DNA of 64,000 bases from Archegozetes longisetosus (GCA_018873245.2 JAEMBT020000009.1:3808242-3872241); one strand, 5' to 3'; positions 21,809 through 32,999 are shown, numbered from the stretch's first letter. Program-made: numbers and translations. The notes: a model not told the origin generated them from the letters alone.

Positions 21809-23474
21809 TCAGTTCCATAATAATTTGAGTGAATCAAGAATTTTTAAAATGCGTGAGTTTATATATTTACCAACACTGTTAGCGAAGAGAAAGTCTGTAT
21901 GCGCCCAAAGATTAAATGGAACAGTATAGTCATCATACAGGGGAACTGAAAAAGAAACATTTTTATCAACTCTTAGTCGTTATATCCAAACTAAAATTCA
22001 ATCTATTATCACCTCTTAATTGATTTCTTAGTAAGTCAATATCTATTTGGTCAGAGATATAATCATTCAGACCTGACATTATAACAATATATTTTGAATC
22101 AATCTTTGATAAGTTATAAATTGGTGGTTCTGTTTGTCCATAAATTTTTAGATTTTTCTCTACTCCATAATCATAATAAGCAAAGTTTCCTTTATTAACA
22201 CGCTGTCCTGCCTGGGCTAAAGCTAGCGATGAAGCGCTGTCCGGAAAGCGAGCAAATAGACGAGGAATAAGTGTCTGAAAAAGATTACATTTTATTTGAA
22301 AATTCTCGCTTTAACACTAGAAATCATATAAGTAATAAACTAATTCTTACAATATTGAGATTTGGATAATCAAAACCACCAAATAGAAATTGGAATAAAG
22401 CGCATAATTCTGTGAATAAAGAGTTACCACAAAAATATCTTCCGATCAAGATATTGAGCGGGCCGAGTGCTGGAACAGGTTTGACTACAGAACTGAAAAA
22501 TAGTTTTAATTTGATCTGAAGTGAAATTTTAAAATTCTATTAACCTCAATAACGGCTCGAGTAATGCAATGAATCTAAGTAAAGGAGATTTAATGTGTGA
22601 AAGATATGCAAAAGTGCCCAGAGATATGAAAGGTTTGATTAGTTTAGAATATTTTGTTTGTGCTGATAATAATTGAAAAATCACTGCATTTCCCATCGAG
22701 TGACCAATGTATCCAATTGTTTCTGTGATATTAATTATTTCATAACAATTTTTGCTGAATTACCAAAATTTGAATAAGTTTTACCGCTATTTGTATTTTT
22801 CAAAACATATTGAATCATTGCTGTTAAGTCATAAGCACTCAAGTGATCCATAGTGAATGACCAAAACTTCTTGTCTAAGGAATGATGTAAATTTTACAAA
22901 ATTTTTCCTACCAAAATCTTATTCCCTTCTCAGACCTCTATTTGGATCAAGAAATAAGTGTGATGTATACTTATTTCCTCTGATATTTCCTAACCACACA
23001 TCATAGCCACACGCAGACAATACGAAAGCTAATGTTCGTCCATAAGAATCAATTGAAGAACAATTATTGACTAATGTATTATCTTCAACGTAAATGCCAT
23101 CACTTTCTATGATGCCAGGACTTGTAATAAGCCACATGTCGGAATTTTGAATGAGTCCGTGTTGCAAAAAGACTGGGTATAGTCCGGAGGATTTTTTCAG
23201 ATGGGGATTTATTATACGGAATATCGTTATTATATATCCATCTTCTGTTATTACATCATGTGTTTGTGATATAAATCCACGTGATTCTATTAATTCAGAC
23301 TTAAAAGATAGTTATAATTTTAAGTATAATTAACATAATCATGTTTTAAATTAATACCGAGTTGCGATCAATATCAGGATCATTACTAAATAGTTCAAAA
23401 CAATCAGCAACAGATATCAATGTTGAAATGAATAATTTAATGAGTAGGAGATTAAATACAATTTTTATGTTCAT
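21809..23474 (-). CDS. Secreted acid-lipase-type (AB-hydrolase) lipase
   Basis: A neutral/acid lipase of the gastric/lysosomal lipase family, expected to hydrolyse triglycerides or cholesteryl esters outside the cell or in lysosomes. Seven minus-strand exons join in frame: 23474-23358, 23299-22936, 22874-22785, 22722-22545, 22492-22351, 22274-22013 and 21945-21809. All introns are GT-AG and 50-70 bases, and the product is 429 aa. Residues 1-24 form a signal peptide (MNIKIVFNLLLIKLFISTLI...). ISQTHDVITEDGYIITIFRI and YPVFLQHGLIQNSDMWL form the family's N-terminal block with the HG oxyanion motif, followed by GYDVWLGNIRGNKYTS. The nucleophile elbow is GHSMGN (family GHSQG), the acid is in GLNDYISD, and the His is in AHTDFLFANSVG. 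Exon 2 uses the donor at 22935; reading on would hit a stop. There is no frameshift or internal stop, so it looks functional. The ATG at 23474 precedes the signal peptide directly. Confidence 0.9.
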
Positions 23475-23539
23475 TGTGAAATAAAAAGGTTTTGAGAACA
23501 AATTTTCCGTTTACTGCAAGCAACATACAATTATTTGCT

Positions 23540-23830
23540 CAATAAAATTATTAAAATGCACCCATGATTAGTATATTTGACTTAATGAATAATTATTTGA
23601 GCCCTCATTTCTCTCGAGTTTTTAGTTTAAGAATTTGTAATTCTAATATACCCATAATTTATTAATTAAATGACGAGATTTTTCTGTTTGATAGGCCCTT
23701 TAATATAATTACTTTTAGAAGTATTAGAACATTAAAAAATAAGTTATCAAATACTTTTGATACAATCCTGAGAAATGGAGTTTTTGTATCTTCAGAATCC
23801 GCGACCTTTCATTAGTTTATTTGACTATAA
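23540..23830. repeat. Direct repeat, copy 1 (uninterrupted)
   Basis: Matches 24090-24315 and then 26563-26650. Shared stretches include ttgagccctcattyctct, tattaattaaatgayragat, and gatacaat.ctgaga followed by ttgtatcttcagaa. The offset of the left parts is about 550 bases. Copy 2 is split by the pogo element. Confidence 0.55.
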
Positions 23831-24315
23831 GGAACTTCACTTTACAGAGGTATTACTGCATTATTAAGATAATAATCTTAACTAAGTACTTATGAAAGCA
23901 TTATAAAATTTTACGAAATGCAAAATTTATATATAAGATATGAGGGATTAGATTATCAATGATATGTCTGAGTTAAAAACATATCTTCAAATGATGAGGG
24001 AGTCATAATTTAATTAAATTTGAACGCGTACGAAAAAATCGATTGTAATTTATATAAACTTTATGTAATAGAAAATAATTTTATGCTCAATAGATTAAAA
24101 TGCATTAAAATTCAGTTATGATTAATTTTTTTTATCTAATAAATAATTAGTTGAGCCCTCATTCCTCTTAAACTTTTAATTCTAATCGATTCTAAATAAG
24201 TTCAAAAATCTTGTCAATTAAATTCGAAGAAAATTTTCATAATCTATTAATTAAATGATAAGATGGCTCTGTTTGATGAATCCCTTAATTAATTACTTTA
24301 AAAGTATTAAAATAG
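23831..24315. other. Intergenic, including left half of direct repeat copy 2
   Basis: No gene. From about 24090 it is the left half of the second copy of the direct repeat. Confidence 0.4.
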
Positions 24316-24463
24316 TTACCGTCTTACCGGACCTCCAATGACATGTCACAATGTTTCAAGAGACCGTACCTGTAATTAGACCACGAGGTATTGTTACATG
24401 CAATAATACAGTAGAAATTTCAACATCAGACTAAATAATATGAAACCCTCGAGGTATAGTTAC

Positions 24464-24487
24464 ATATATATATATATATATATATAT
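24464..24487. repeat. (AT)n microsatellite
   Basis: About twelve AT units inside the left part of the pogo element. Confidence 0.8.
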
Positions 24488-24590
24488 CGACACATAAACG
24501 CAAAAGTTTGCAGACTGTAAACTTAGTTTTTAAAGTTCAAACTAAAGTGTAAAATCAGTAAAAGTTGCAGCTAAAAATCATTATCGTAAA

Positions 24591-26302
24591 ATGACAGAAA
24601 CAATAGTTGTTTACTCTAATCCTCTGAATGAAAGGGAAATTAATATGGATTTTGAATCATTATCAGATAATTTAGATGACATATCATCACAAAATAATGA
24701 TCATATATCAGGTAACGTAAAGAAATTTATTTTCAATTAAAATATAACTAATAAAGTATTAAAACTATAGTAATAAGTAATGAAACGACAAGTAATGATG
24801 AAGAAGTGACTGAAGCACAGTCAGAAGATATGACAAACTCAGCACAAACTAGTAGTAGCTCTCAAACTCAAAAACGATCTTCGTTTACAATTATATTCAA
24901 GCTGAAAGCAATCGATTACTTGCGAAATGAGATGTCAAACAATAAATATTTAGCGTCGAAAAATTCAAAACGTGTTCTTGGAAAGCATGTCAGTCGTCAA
25001 TTGTTTATATTATGGCTAAAACATGAGTCGAAATTAAGACAAATGAAAGATGACCGCTCAGTTAGTGTTAAAAGAAGACGTGCTATGAGAAGAGATAAAG
25101 GGGTTTATTTTGCTAAATACCCTGAAATAGATTTAATGACAGCACAAAAAATTAAAGAACACAGAGAGGCAGGATTACAAGTTAATGACGAAGAGATCTA
25201 TAAATTTGGTATTGAATCAAGAGATGAGATCAACAAAAATCTCCCTATTGAGAGTCAAATTAAATTCAAAGCATCAAATGGATGGCGTTATGCCTTTAAA
25301 CGCAGAAATAAAGTGGTATTAAGACGAGGAACAAGTATTGGACAGAAAATACCAGAAAATGCGAGAACTTGCGGATAGTTTTTTCAACTATAACGACGAG
25401 TGGGTAAATAATAATCGACAAGAAAATAGTGAGCGTCAACTATTTATAGCTAGTATGGACGAAATGGCACTCTATTTCGATGCACCGTCAAAGTCTACTT
25501 ATGATTTTAAAGGAGTCCATACTGTAAAAATCAAAACTACAGGAAAAGAAAAATTACGATTTTCTCTTGTTTTGTGCGTTTTAGCTGACGGTAAGAAATG
25601 TGATGCAATGATTATATTTAAAAGTTTGAAAAAAGCACCGAAACCGGGAAAAGGTATTAAATGGCCAAAGAATGTTAAAGTTGAGGCGACAAAAGGTGGA
25701 TCAATGACCGAGGATTTAATGATCAAATGGATGTCAAGCATATGGAAGAATAGACCGAATGGGTTTTTCGGTAACGCTGTTAATAATGGAACGCATCAGA
25801 CTTTATTGATATATGATTCTGCGAGAGCTCATATGACACCCAAAGTTAAGACAAACTTTCGACGACATTACGGAACTGAAATAAGTGTAATACCTGGTGG
25901 TATGACACCTTTGATTCAACCACTTGATGTTGCTATCAATCGGACAGTTAAGACTAAATTTTGCAATTTGTGGAGTAATTGGATGTCAGAGGCAGACAAG
26001 TTAAAGCTTACAAAAGTAAGACCTAAAGTTACTTATGATATGATTGTCGAGTGGGTTGGACAGGTTTGGCGCGAAATTGATGCTGATTTGATTAAAAACG
26101 CTTTTATATCATCTGGTATAACACTTAATGGAGTACGTAATGAGAACGAATATAACCGTAAACTTCTGAGAATCTTTACTTCTGGTATACCGGCGATGAC
26201 GAAGAAAGTGAACCTACAGGTTTGACTGATGCTGAAGAAGAGATGGAAATTGAAACAACTCAAGATATCAATGAACTAAACGATTGCGAAGCTCTAGATT
26301 AA
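24591..26302 (+). pseudogene. Pogo/Tigger transposase (CENP-B-like), two frameshifts
   Basis: The probable start is ATG 24591 (MTETIVVYSNPLNEREINMD). Exon 1 ends at 24711; a 59-base GT-AG intron (24712-24770) leads into exon 2 in frame. Next come a Ser/Thr/Glu-rich lead, a CENP-B/psq-type helix-turn-helix region (FKLKAIDYLRNEM) and a second one (MTAQKIKEHREAG...), ending FKRRNKVVLRRGTSIGQK. The DDE catalytic core follows: FIASMDEMALYFD, TLLIYDSARAHMTPK and PGGMTPLIQPLDVAINRTVK (the three acidic residues in MDE, YDSA and PLDV). A frameshift near 25360 separates the DNA-binding part from the core. Another near 26195 separates the core from an acidic tail (DDEESEPTG...CEALD, TAA 26300-26302). 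It would be about 510 aa if unbroken. This is a plain DNA transposon with no sign of domestication. Confidence 0.85.
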
Positions 26303-26650
26303 TGTATTTTAAAGTTAAAGCTTGATTGTTTAATATTTGTAATTATAAGCGATTATTAAAAGCTAAAACATTACATATTTTCTATTATTTACTTATGTTT
26401 TTTGGTAATAGGTGTGATCTAAGCTATTAGTACATGTTATAGTACGTGTGTACTATACCTCTAGATATAATTACATGAAATAAGCAGTTTTTATTATACT
26501 TTTATAAAATTGCTTCTCTTGAGATATTGTGACATGTTATATAAAGCCCGGTAAGACGGTAAGAATAATTTATAAAGTACTTTCGATACAATACTGAGAG
26601 CTTCTGTATCTTCAGAAACTACGAATTTTAATATTTATTTTCAACAACAT

Positions 26651-26749
26651 ATTTTATTTACGAATAGATTGAGTTTTGATTATATGATCAACAGCTGAAT
26701 CTCGAAATTCGGTTTACAGTTTGAATGAGTTTAAATTTAATAACTATTT
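26651..26749. other. Short intergenic flank
   Basis: Remainder after direct repeat copy 2; no feature. Confidence 0.3.
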
Positions 26750-26751
26750 AC

Positions 26752-26856
26752 TACAGTTAAACCTTAATATAGTGAAGTCTTACAGACAAATATTTCACAT
26801 TCACTATAACGACGCTGAACTATAAGAAGCTTAACTATACAAAAATGCTACTGTAT
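26752..26856. mobile_element. Small Tigger-type MITE relic
   Basis: Left end TACAGTTAAACCTTAATATAG (partly) and right end ...GCTACTGTA, with ATATAGTGAAG facing inverted TTCACTATAACGA inside. This is the same kind of TACAGT..CC..ATATAGTGAA end seen in the 36974-37124 element. Decayed. Confidence 0.45.
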
Positions 26857-27323
26857 CAGTAAGTAAATTTCTTAAACAATTCTACTAACATCTTATTGAG
26901 TGCTTATCAAAGTATTGTTAAGTTTTAAAAAAAATAAGGTTAATATATAAAGTATCTTAACTATTGAATATAAGCTCTTCTGACAATTTAAATGCAATAA
27001 ATTCTCTCTAATATTAAAATATAAAACTTGAAAGTAGAACTCAAATCAATATTTGTTAATATTTTGTTATATTTGAATTAAAATTTTAAGAGTGTTTAAA
27101 AAAGGAAAATTAAAGTTTGTTTTCATGAGTAAGCAAGTTTTAGATATTTATTAATTAATGCCTGCAATCAAATAAATAAATGAAAAACTCGGTTTAATAT
27201 ATTGTAATTAATTAGAATTAGAGACTAATAACACGTTAAAAATGTGATGAAACTTTAAGATAATCATGAGTTGCTAGCACGACACTACCGCGCTAACTCC
27301 ATTAACGCGTAAAATAAATACCT
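26857..27323. other. Intergenic, no gene seen
   Basis: AT-rich; no coding or repeat signal until the GC-rich palindrome cluster at 27270. Confidence 0.4.
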
Positions 27324-27359
27324 CGCAAACCATACTACCGCGCGGTAGTCTCGTTTGCG
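27324..27359. repeat. 36-base near-perfect palindrome in a CG-rich island
   Basis: CGCAAAC-3-ACTACCGC and its exact mirror GCGGTAGT-3-GTTTGCG meet at 27341/27342; only the 3-base joints differ. It lies in a small CG-rich island (27270-27370) with a second half-site ACTACCGCGC near 27283. Possible end of a repeat or a protein-binding site; function unknown. Confidence 0.7.
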
Positions 27360-27420
27360 CGCTAATGTCATGTAATCCATGAGTTAAGGTCCCCGAGTTG
27401 TTTTTCAACAAATTTTCTAT

Positions 27421-28555
27421 AAAGGACTATGATCGGATAAGAAGAATGTGCTTAAATCGAATAATTAACACAATTAATTTGTAGTAATCCTCGTCCCTCG
27501 CCAACCATATTCAGGAAAAAAGCCAAAAGTGACAGAAGGAGCAGTTATGAATTTTTCGAAAAATTTTATTGAAGGGTCTATGGGCAGAAAGTGAATTTCA
27601 AAAAGTAATTTAATCCCTTTGCCCGCCTCCAAACTTAATGTAATTTTCAAAGTGGTACAAGAGTAACTAGGTGGCGTTTCGAGCGGTCAAAAAAATTATC
27701 ATTACGGTTCCTTATTTTGTATCTATTAGGAAATTCCGAGATGCTGAATCATGTTCATACATTCTCTTTCGCCTTTTGCATCGGTCTTTTCGGCGGCCAC
27801 ATCTAATTCATTTAATTTTTGACCCGATCGCATGCTGCACAGTAGTCAGGTCGGATGTTCTTACTGTGCCGGAACCGCTCGCATACTGGTCAGTGTCAGT
27901 TCCGAAGTGCTCACTGTACCTGCAGGTTTACTTATATGCACTTTGACCATTATGTAAACGGATTTTTAAAAATTTTAATATCATATTTATCTTTTAACTC
28001 TAATGTTTTGGGTCCCATAGATCTTACGTAAATTACGTCTTAATTTTGAGCAAAGTTAAACTAAGTTTATAGACAGCTATAAATTCGTAGATCATTTTGA
28101 AATCGTTTATTAATAACTGAATATATTCATAAATAAGGACTGTTTATAGCCGTATAACGTAATTAGTGGCGAACCTAATTATTTTATCATGTTTCAGTAG
28201 ATGGTACTGACGAAATAAGAAATTCGTAATGATAAATTTTTTGACCGCTCGAAACCTCTCCTAGTTACTCTTGTACCACTTTGATACTTTGTGAAAAATG
28301 TCTTTTAACTAGTGCCTATAATACTTGAAAATTACATTAAGTTTGGAAGTGGGCAAAGTGGTTAAATTACTTTTTAAAATTCACTTTTGGCCCATAGACC
28401 CTTCAATAAAATTTTCGAAAAAAAATTCATAACTACTCCTTCTGTCACTTTTGGATTTTTCCTGAATATGGTTGGCGAAGGACGAGGACTACTACAAATT
28501 GATTGTGTTAATTATTCGATTTTTGCATATTCTTCTTATCCGACCATAGTCTTTT
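27421..28555. mobile_element. Long inverted-repeat (foldback-type) element, 1.1 kb
   Basis: Left arm about 27421-27703 and right arm about 28232-28555 are inverted copies. They share gactatgrtcggataagaag, ttaacacaatyaatttgtag, ccaaccatattcagg, aagtgacagaaggag, ttattgaagggtctatggg and accgctcgaaa. The right arm has an extra block of about 40 bases at 28290-28330. The central 530 bases have no transposase. No target duplication is clear. Family unknown. Confidence 0.75.
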
Positions 28556-30275
28556 GCAATCGAGAAATAGTCTTTCCTATCAGTAAATCAAAAAGATATT
28601 CTTTTCTTTATCAAATTTGATGAGAAGAAAATTGAGTATTAAAATCTCACTTTTTATTATGACATATTATACTTTTAAAATATCCAAATAGAAAAGTATA
28701 TGACAGATTTATCAAAAATTCTAATTGCTAGATTTAAAGCATTAGTAAATCAGATATATATCACTGATATTTAGTATATGACCCAAAGACATCTATAGCA
28801 GATTGATCATTTCACCACACGCATTACTCATACTTGATTTTATATTTAACAAAACTTTTCAAAAAAGCTAAACCTTAATATAATCTGTTTGGCTAAACCT
28901 TTCAGTCCATTTTTTAACAGTTTTATAGTCTAAGATTAAAGCGCGCGCGAAATATCTCCAAATTTCGTACCTATTCCTAACATCATAATTACTTAATTTG
29001 ATTGCGATCAATTTCAGTGATTGGCTGACAATTAACTCAATGCACATTATTAATAAATTGTATGTTTTGTTTTATCGTGATAACATGCTTTTTGGCAAAA
29101 GATGTGTGCTTTATGTTTTCAATACGTCATGAAAATACCTTTTTCGTAGTAGTCAATTCTACTTTTTTGATACTACCATCTCAGATTAGATAAAAACTTA
29201 AGTCTTAATTTCTTATAAATTATTTTATGGTTGGAAGGACTTTATTTCTCGTGTACATCAAAACGTTTGAGCTTTCGACGTATGGCCGTCAGGTGCTGCC
29301 TCTGTTGTATTCTGAACACTAAGTTTGATAGCATTTCTAGAGTGGCTTGACTTATACTGTACACTAATTGACATCTGTAAACATACTTTCATTGGTTCAA
29401 CGCATCCTAACGTGTAAACGTAACTAAGTGTTACCTATTTAAAACCGTTTGCAAAGGAGACAGCAATCACGATACGTTAGGTTCACATATAAGAGCACTG
29501 AAAAGTTTAGTAATAACTTATAAGTTCAATATACAGGGCGAACATTTTAAAACCGAATCCAATCGAACATCGAACCTTTTTTACTCATACTTTCTAAAGA
29601 AAGTTTTTATCAGAAAAGTTCAATATTCGAAAAGACCTAATTTGAACTTAAATTTAAACATAAATCTAAAATAAGAATGAATAAAAAGAATTGTGTTCAC
29701 GACAGTCGAACATACTGTGTGGTCACTATAACCACTTTAGCTGAAGAAGCGCTACCTGAGGAAGTGGTTTTCAAAGCTTAACCAAATTAGCCTGAAACTC
29801 CGCAGAAATACAAGCAAAACCGATATAAATATGACTTTATTAGCATTATTTTTGGACATGGATCAGTTGATGGTGACAATGAAATCAAGCTTACACTAAT
29901 TGTCCTCAAAAATTGAATGCTTTGAAAATAAATATTGAAAATGAAACTAAAAAAACAACTACCGAAAGTTTGGTCAATTTTTCTTATAGTATGACTCAAT
30001 GAGTTAGGCTCTGTTTAGAAAATAACGGAGGACACTTTCAGCAATTATTATAAATTGTAATAGTATGTAATTTTTAAACGCTTTTGTAATTTACTTTATG
30101 AACTGATAAAAAGTACATTATGGGTTAATACCTTTTTATTTAAGTATAGAGTAGTTAATCTGTTTTTGGTGAGAATAACGAAAGCTTTATCTCTGATGGC
30201 TAAGTTTGGTTTCAAAATGTCCACCCTCTATGACTTTATTAATAAGCATTAACTTAAATGTTAGAACCTTTCCAT

Positions 30276-30281
<6 letters not shown>
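28556..30281. other. Intergenic, no gene seen (1.7 kb)
   Basis: Contains an imperfect short hairpin at about 29728-29773 (aaccacttt...gaagtggtt). No coding support in either strand. Confidence 0.4.

Positions 30282-30319
<38 letters not shown>
30282..30319. repeat. (CT)19 microsatellite
   Basis: Uninterrupted CT run at the 3' edge of the Merlin transposase relic; on the minus strand it would read as Arg-Glu repeats. Confidence 0.95.
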
Positions 30320-30321
<2 letters not shown>

Positions 30322-30324
30322 AAT

Positions 30325-31327
30325 ATAGCGCGATAAAATGGTGGAAGATGAAGAGTTAGTCTATCTAAATAAAGATCAGGTCCAGGATAAACTTTAACAA
30401 CATCTTTCAGAAAATGTTTAAATCTTTGACCATAACTGTACTTTTCTTTTCTATTCTTAAAATGAGCGAATTTGTATAAATATTGAGAAATGAATTGATC
30501 AATGTATTTGTTTGAGCGATAAAGTTTAATATTTTTTCAACTGTGCCCAACGGCTTTCAATATTTTGAGTGTGTATTTGTTTAACATCTGGACAGACAAA
30601 ATGAAGGCTGTGATTGACACTATAATGGTCAAAAAATGATGTTGCCTAAGTGAAATGTATTTATAAACTGCAGCTGAATCGGTAACTACTGTAATATTGA
30701 ACCTGGCTCAACATAGTTTCTAACTAAACAGTCAATAACCGAAACGGTTCTATTTGGGACTCTAAACATGAATGCCTCTATTGTTAATCTGCATGTCCCA
30801 CCTACGACCCAAATATGTTTTTCTTCTTCTAACATTCTGCCTCGCTTGTACTTACGATGAAAAATATGAGTTTCGTCGATCTCGACAAAATGACGAATAT
30901 TTTGCCATCCTCACCATATAGACCTCCGATTTTACGTCCAGGTTGAGATAAGATGACCTCTTGAACTTTTCTGCAAGTGGAATACCAATCTGAAGTTGTA
31001 TTTTTTTTCAACATGACACTCAATTACCGCTTGTTGATTAGTAAGCTCAGCTACAAATGCTAATACAATGCTCAATGTTTCTCTTATTGAAAGTTTAGAA
31101 CTTTCAAAGAATGTCCATGAAGTAGGACTGATAGATTTTCGACAAATTGGACAGCTATATATCCAATGCAATTTTTCTCTTTGAGCTTTCATAACAATGC
31201 ATTCAGTATCAGGGTGATTAATACAAGATGGTTTAGGATTAGAAAGTTGGCTAGGAAGTAAACTCATCAATTCACAAAACTCAATGGCATCATTTTCATT
31301 ACGAAACTTTTGGTTAAAATTAGACAT
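30325..31327 (-). pseudogene. Merlin-family (IS1595/ISXO2-like) transposase relic
   Basis: Minus-strand reading, in several frames. It starts MSNFNQKFRNENDAIEFCEL, then a zinc-ribbon-like block (CINHPDTECIVM...YSCPICRKSISPTSWTFF). Next comes the helical block LSIRETLSIVLAFVAELTNQ (to about 31018), then TTSDWYSTCRKVQEVILSQP (31010-30950). A shifted frame follows: FVEIDETHIFHRKYKRGRML and HIWVVGGTCR (catalytic DE region, 30890-30790). Further shifted, VNHSLHFVCPDVKQIHTQNI then ESRWAQLKK (30620-30545), and finally FAHFKNRKEKYSYGQRFKHF and TLHLPPFYRAIFQ (to about 30325). The zinc ribbon, VEIDE and HTQNIES.W..LKK motifs fit the IS1595-like transposases of eukaryotic Merlin elements. At least three frame changes mean it is inactive. 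Terminal repeats were not identified. Confidence 0.75.
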
Positions 31328-31652
31328 TAAAATCGTCGAAAACGGTGGAAAAGTTAAAATTGTCTGGTTCAATAGATGACCGTGCACGTCTTAGCATGAA
31401 TGATAAAATTATACCAATACTAAAAGCAAAAATCAATAAAATTAAAGAATGTAAATTGAATACGATCGAAGGGGTGGAAGGAATTGAATAGTACCGTGAA
31501 AACGGCAATTCAACATTACTTGTTACTTTTTTCACTGACTGATAAGATTGTGAATCGCTATGGTGTTGCCCTGAAAAGGGCAGGACACCATTAATTGGTA
31601 CTGAAGAACCGTTAGCGATGATAAAGACTAAAAAGTATATTGAAACCCGCAT
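31320..31652 (-). CDS. Small membrane protein of unknown function (110 aa)
   Basis: An uninterrupted ORF with a plausible signal peptide (MRVSIYFLVFIIANGSS), a short polar Ser-rich outer region, one transmembrane helix at about residues 65-87 (NLHSLILLIFAFSIGIILSF), a basic stop-transfer MLRRARS and a 17-residue tail ending DDFNV. The stop codon overlaps the ATG of the Merlin transposase on the same strand (shared bases ATGTCTAA). No family is recognised. It could be a small host gene, an accessory ORF of the Merlin element, or chance: the predicted features are generic and 110 codons in AT-rich DNA is not decisive. Confidence 0.4.
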   Translation of the reverse strand: MRVSIYFLVFIIANGSSVPINGVLPFSGQHHSDSQSYQSVKKVTSNVELPFSRYYSIPSTPSIVFNLHSLILLIFAFSIGIILSFMLRRARSSIEPDNFNFSTVFDDFNV

Positions 31653-31814
31653 TGCTTATGCTGTGGAAAGTAGATAAAGAAAATTATGAATGTCTATACC
31701 TTCTCAGAAGGGTAAATTATACAAGCATTGTTTGATCTTATAGGGAAATAATATTATTTGAAAATCGAAACTTATGTTGAATAGGTCTCAAGATCACATG
31801 AGTGTTATCATTGC

Positions 31815-32110
31815 ATTCAGTTTGAAGAGACCTTTCCAACGATATATATGTCGTGGGGGTTAAGTATTTTGAAGTCAGACGTGACCCGTCGGTAAACTCG
31901 AGCTCACAGGTTACCATGTCTGGCATCGTTGAGCTCTGTATGTCAAGACCTTTCCAACGATATATGTGTTATGGGGTAAAAATTTGCGGTAATAGGTCAG
32001 AGGTCAAAGGTCACCCGTCGGTGAACCCGAGGTCACAGGTCATCATGTATGGTATCGTTGAACACAGCTTGACGAGACCTTACCAACGAAATATGACTCA
32101 TTGATATAGG
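31815..32110. repeat. Tandem repeat, period about 118-129 bases, 2.5 copies
   Basis: The phrase agacctt.ccaacgatatat begins at 31828, 31946 and 32075. Between repeats the sequences gacccgtcggtraac, cgaggtcacaggt and tatggtatcgttgarc also recur. GC-richer than its surroundings. A single related stretch occurs at about 1733. Confidence 0.75.
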
Positions 32111-32725
32111 TCAATAGGAACACCCCGAGCAGGGATTGCTAAGATTCATCCGTCATAACTATATATTTGGCTTAGCCTTATGTGAAATACTTAAATCATG
32201 TTTACTTACATGATAACTTAGAGTTGTTTTCGCTTTGAGACCTGAGAGACTTGTTATGCCGTTTGGTTCGAGCTCTTAAACCTAAACGCATAACTGGGGA
32301 CTAAAATTAACTATTTATCCAGAATTCTGAAACAAATATTATATTAAAATCTTAGTAATATCAATATTAGACTTTGTTTGATTCCAATCTTTTATTTTCT
32401 TAAAAAATTATAAGTATTTAAAATAATATTTGATAACAAATATACAAAAGAAATATAACATAATATTTAGACGTGATTTCATTATTTGATTGATATATAA
32501 AAATATAAACATATTTAAAGGTTTTCATATATTAAAAGAATTTTACTTCTTTTTAACACTTATCCACTTTCACTCAGAGGCATAATAAGGTCCTCTCCTC
32601 GAGGCCTCCACCCAAAAACTTACTCTCTTTACAAGTTTTTTAACATAACTTATATGAATTGACTGAACGTAAAGGGACTTATCTCGAGTTAACTTCTTTT
32701 TTGGGATTCACTTCAAACAAGTTCA
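32111..32725. other. Intergenic, no gene seen
   Basis: AT-rich spacer between the tandem repeat and the two hAT elements. Confidence 0.4.
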
Positions 32726-32733
32726 ACTCATAA

Positions 32734-32999
32734 TAGTGATGTAAAATTTCTAGAAATCTTCTTTTTGATGAGAAACTTTCTAAAATGTTTCTCGGAACTA
32801 TTTTTCCTACGTCGTGATTATTTTGAATGCTAAAACCAAAGTAAGTGATATTTAGAATATTTAAAAGTCGCTAATGTTGTATATCACTTAAATTAAAACA
32901 ATTTTGAGCTGAGGAAATAGAAAATTTCTCACAAGAGAAATTTTGTGCAATAGAAAATTTCTAGAAAGTTTCTCCAGAAATTTTCTTTTTACAACACTA
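32734..32999. mobile_element. hAT-type MITE, perfect 8-base target duplication
   Basis: Ends TAGTGATGTAAAATTTC and, at the right, TTTTTACAACACTA. Flanked by ACTCATAA on both sides (32726-32733, 33000-33007). The interior is rich in gaaatttctagaaa-type palindromes. Ends match the 2537-2972 element, so they are one family; this one is shorter and lacks the internal tandem repeats. Confidence 0.85.

Larger units (their letters stand above)
24316..26562 (+). mobile_element. Pogo/Tigger-type DNA transposon, nearly complete
   Basis: Inverted ends of about 50 bases: left TTACCGTCTTACCGG... and right, inverted, TTACCGTCTTACCGGGC. Both continue to ACATGTCACAAT and TCAAGAGA. A TA dinucleotide flanks each side (approximate edges). 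Subterminal motifs gaggtat.gttacat recur near both ends. The interior encodes one transposase gene with an intron (24591-26302). It is inserted in copy 2 of the 23.5-26.6 kb direct repeat. The transposase has two frameshifts, so this copy is probably inactive but recent. Confidence 0.85.

Noticed and set aside
28387-28620. 77-codon plus-strand open frame
   Set aside because: Lies in the right arm of the foldback element; the mirrored arm has no matching conserved frame.
29787-29999. 70-codon minus-strand frame with hydrophobic residues
   Set aside because: Low complexity, no start context, no domain.
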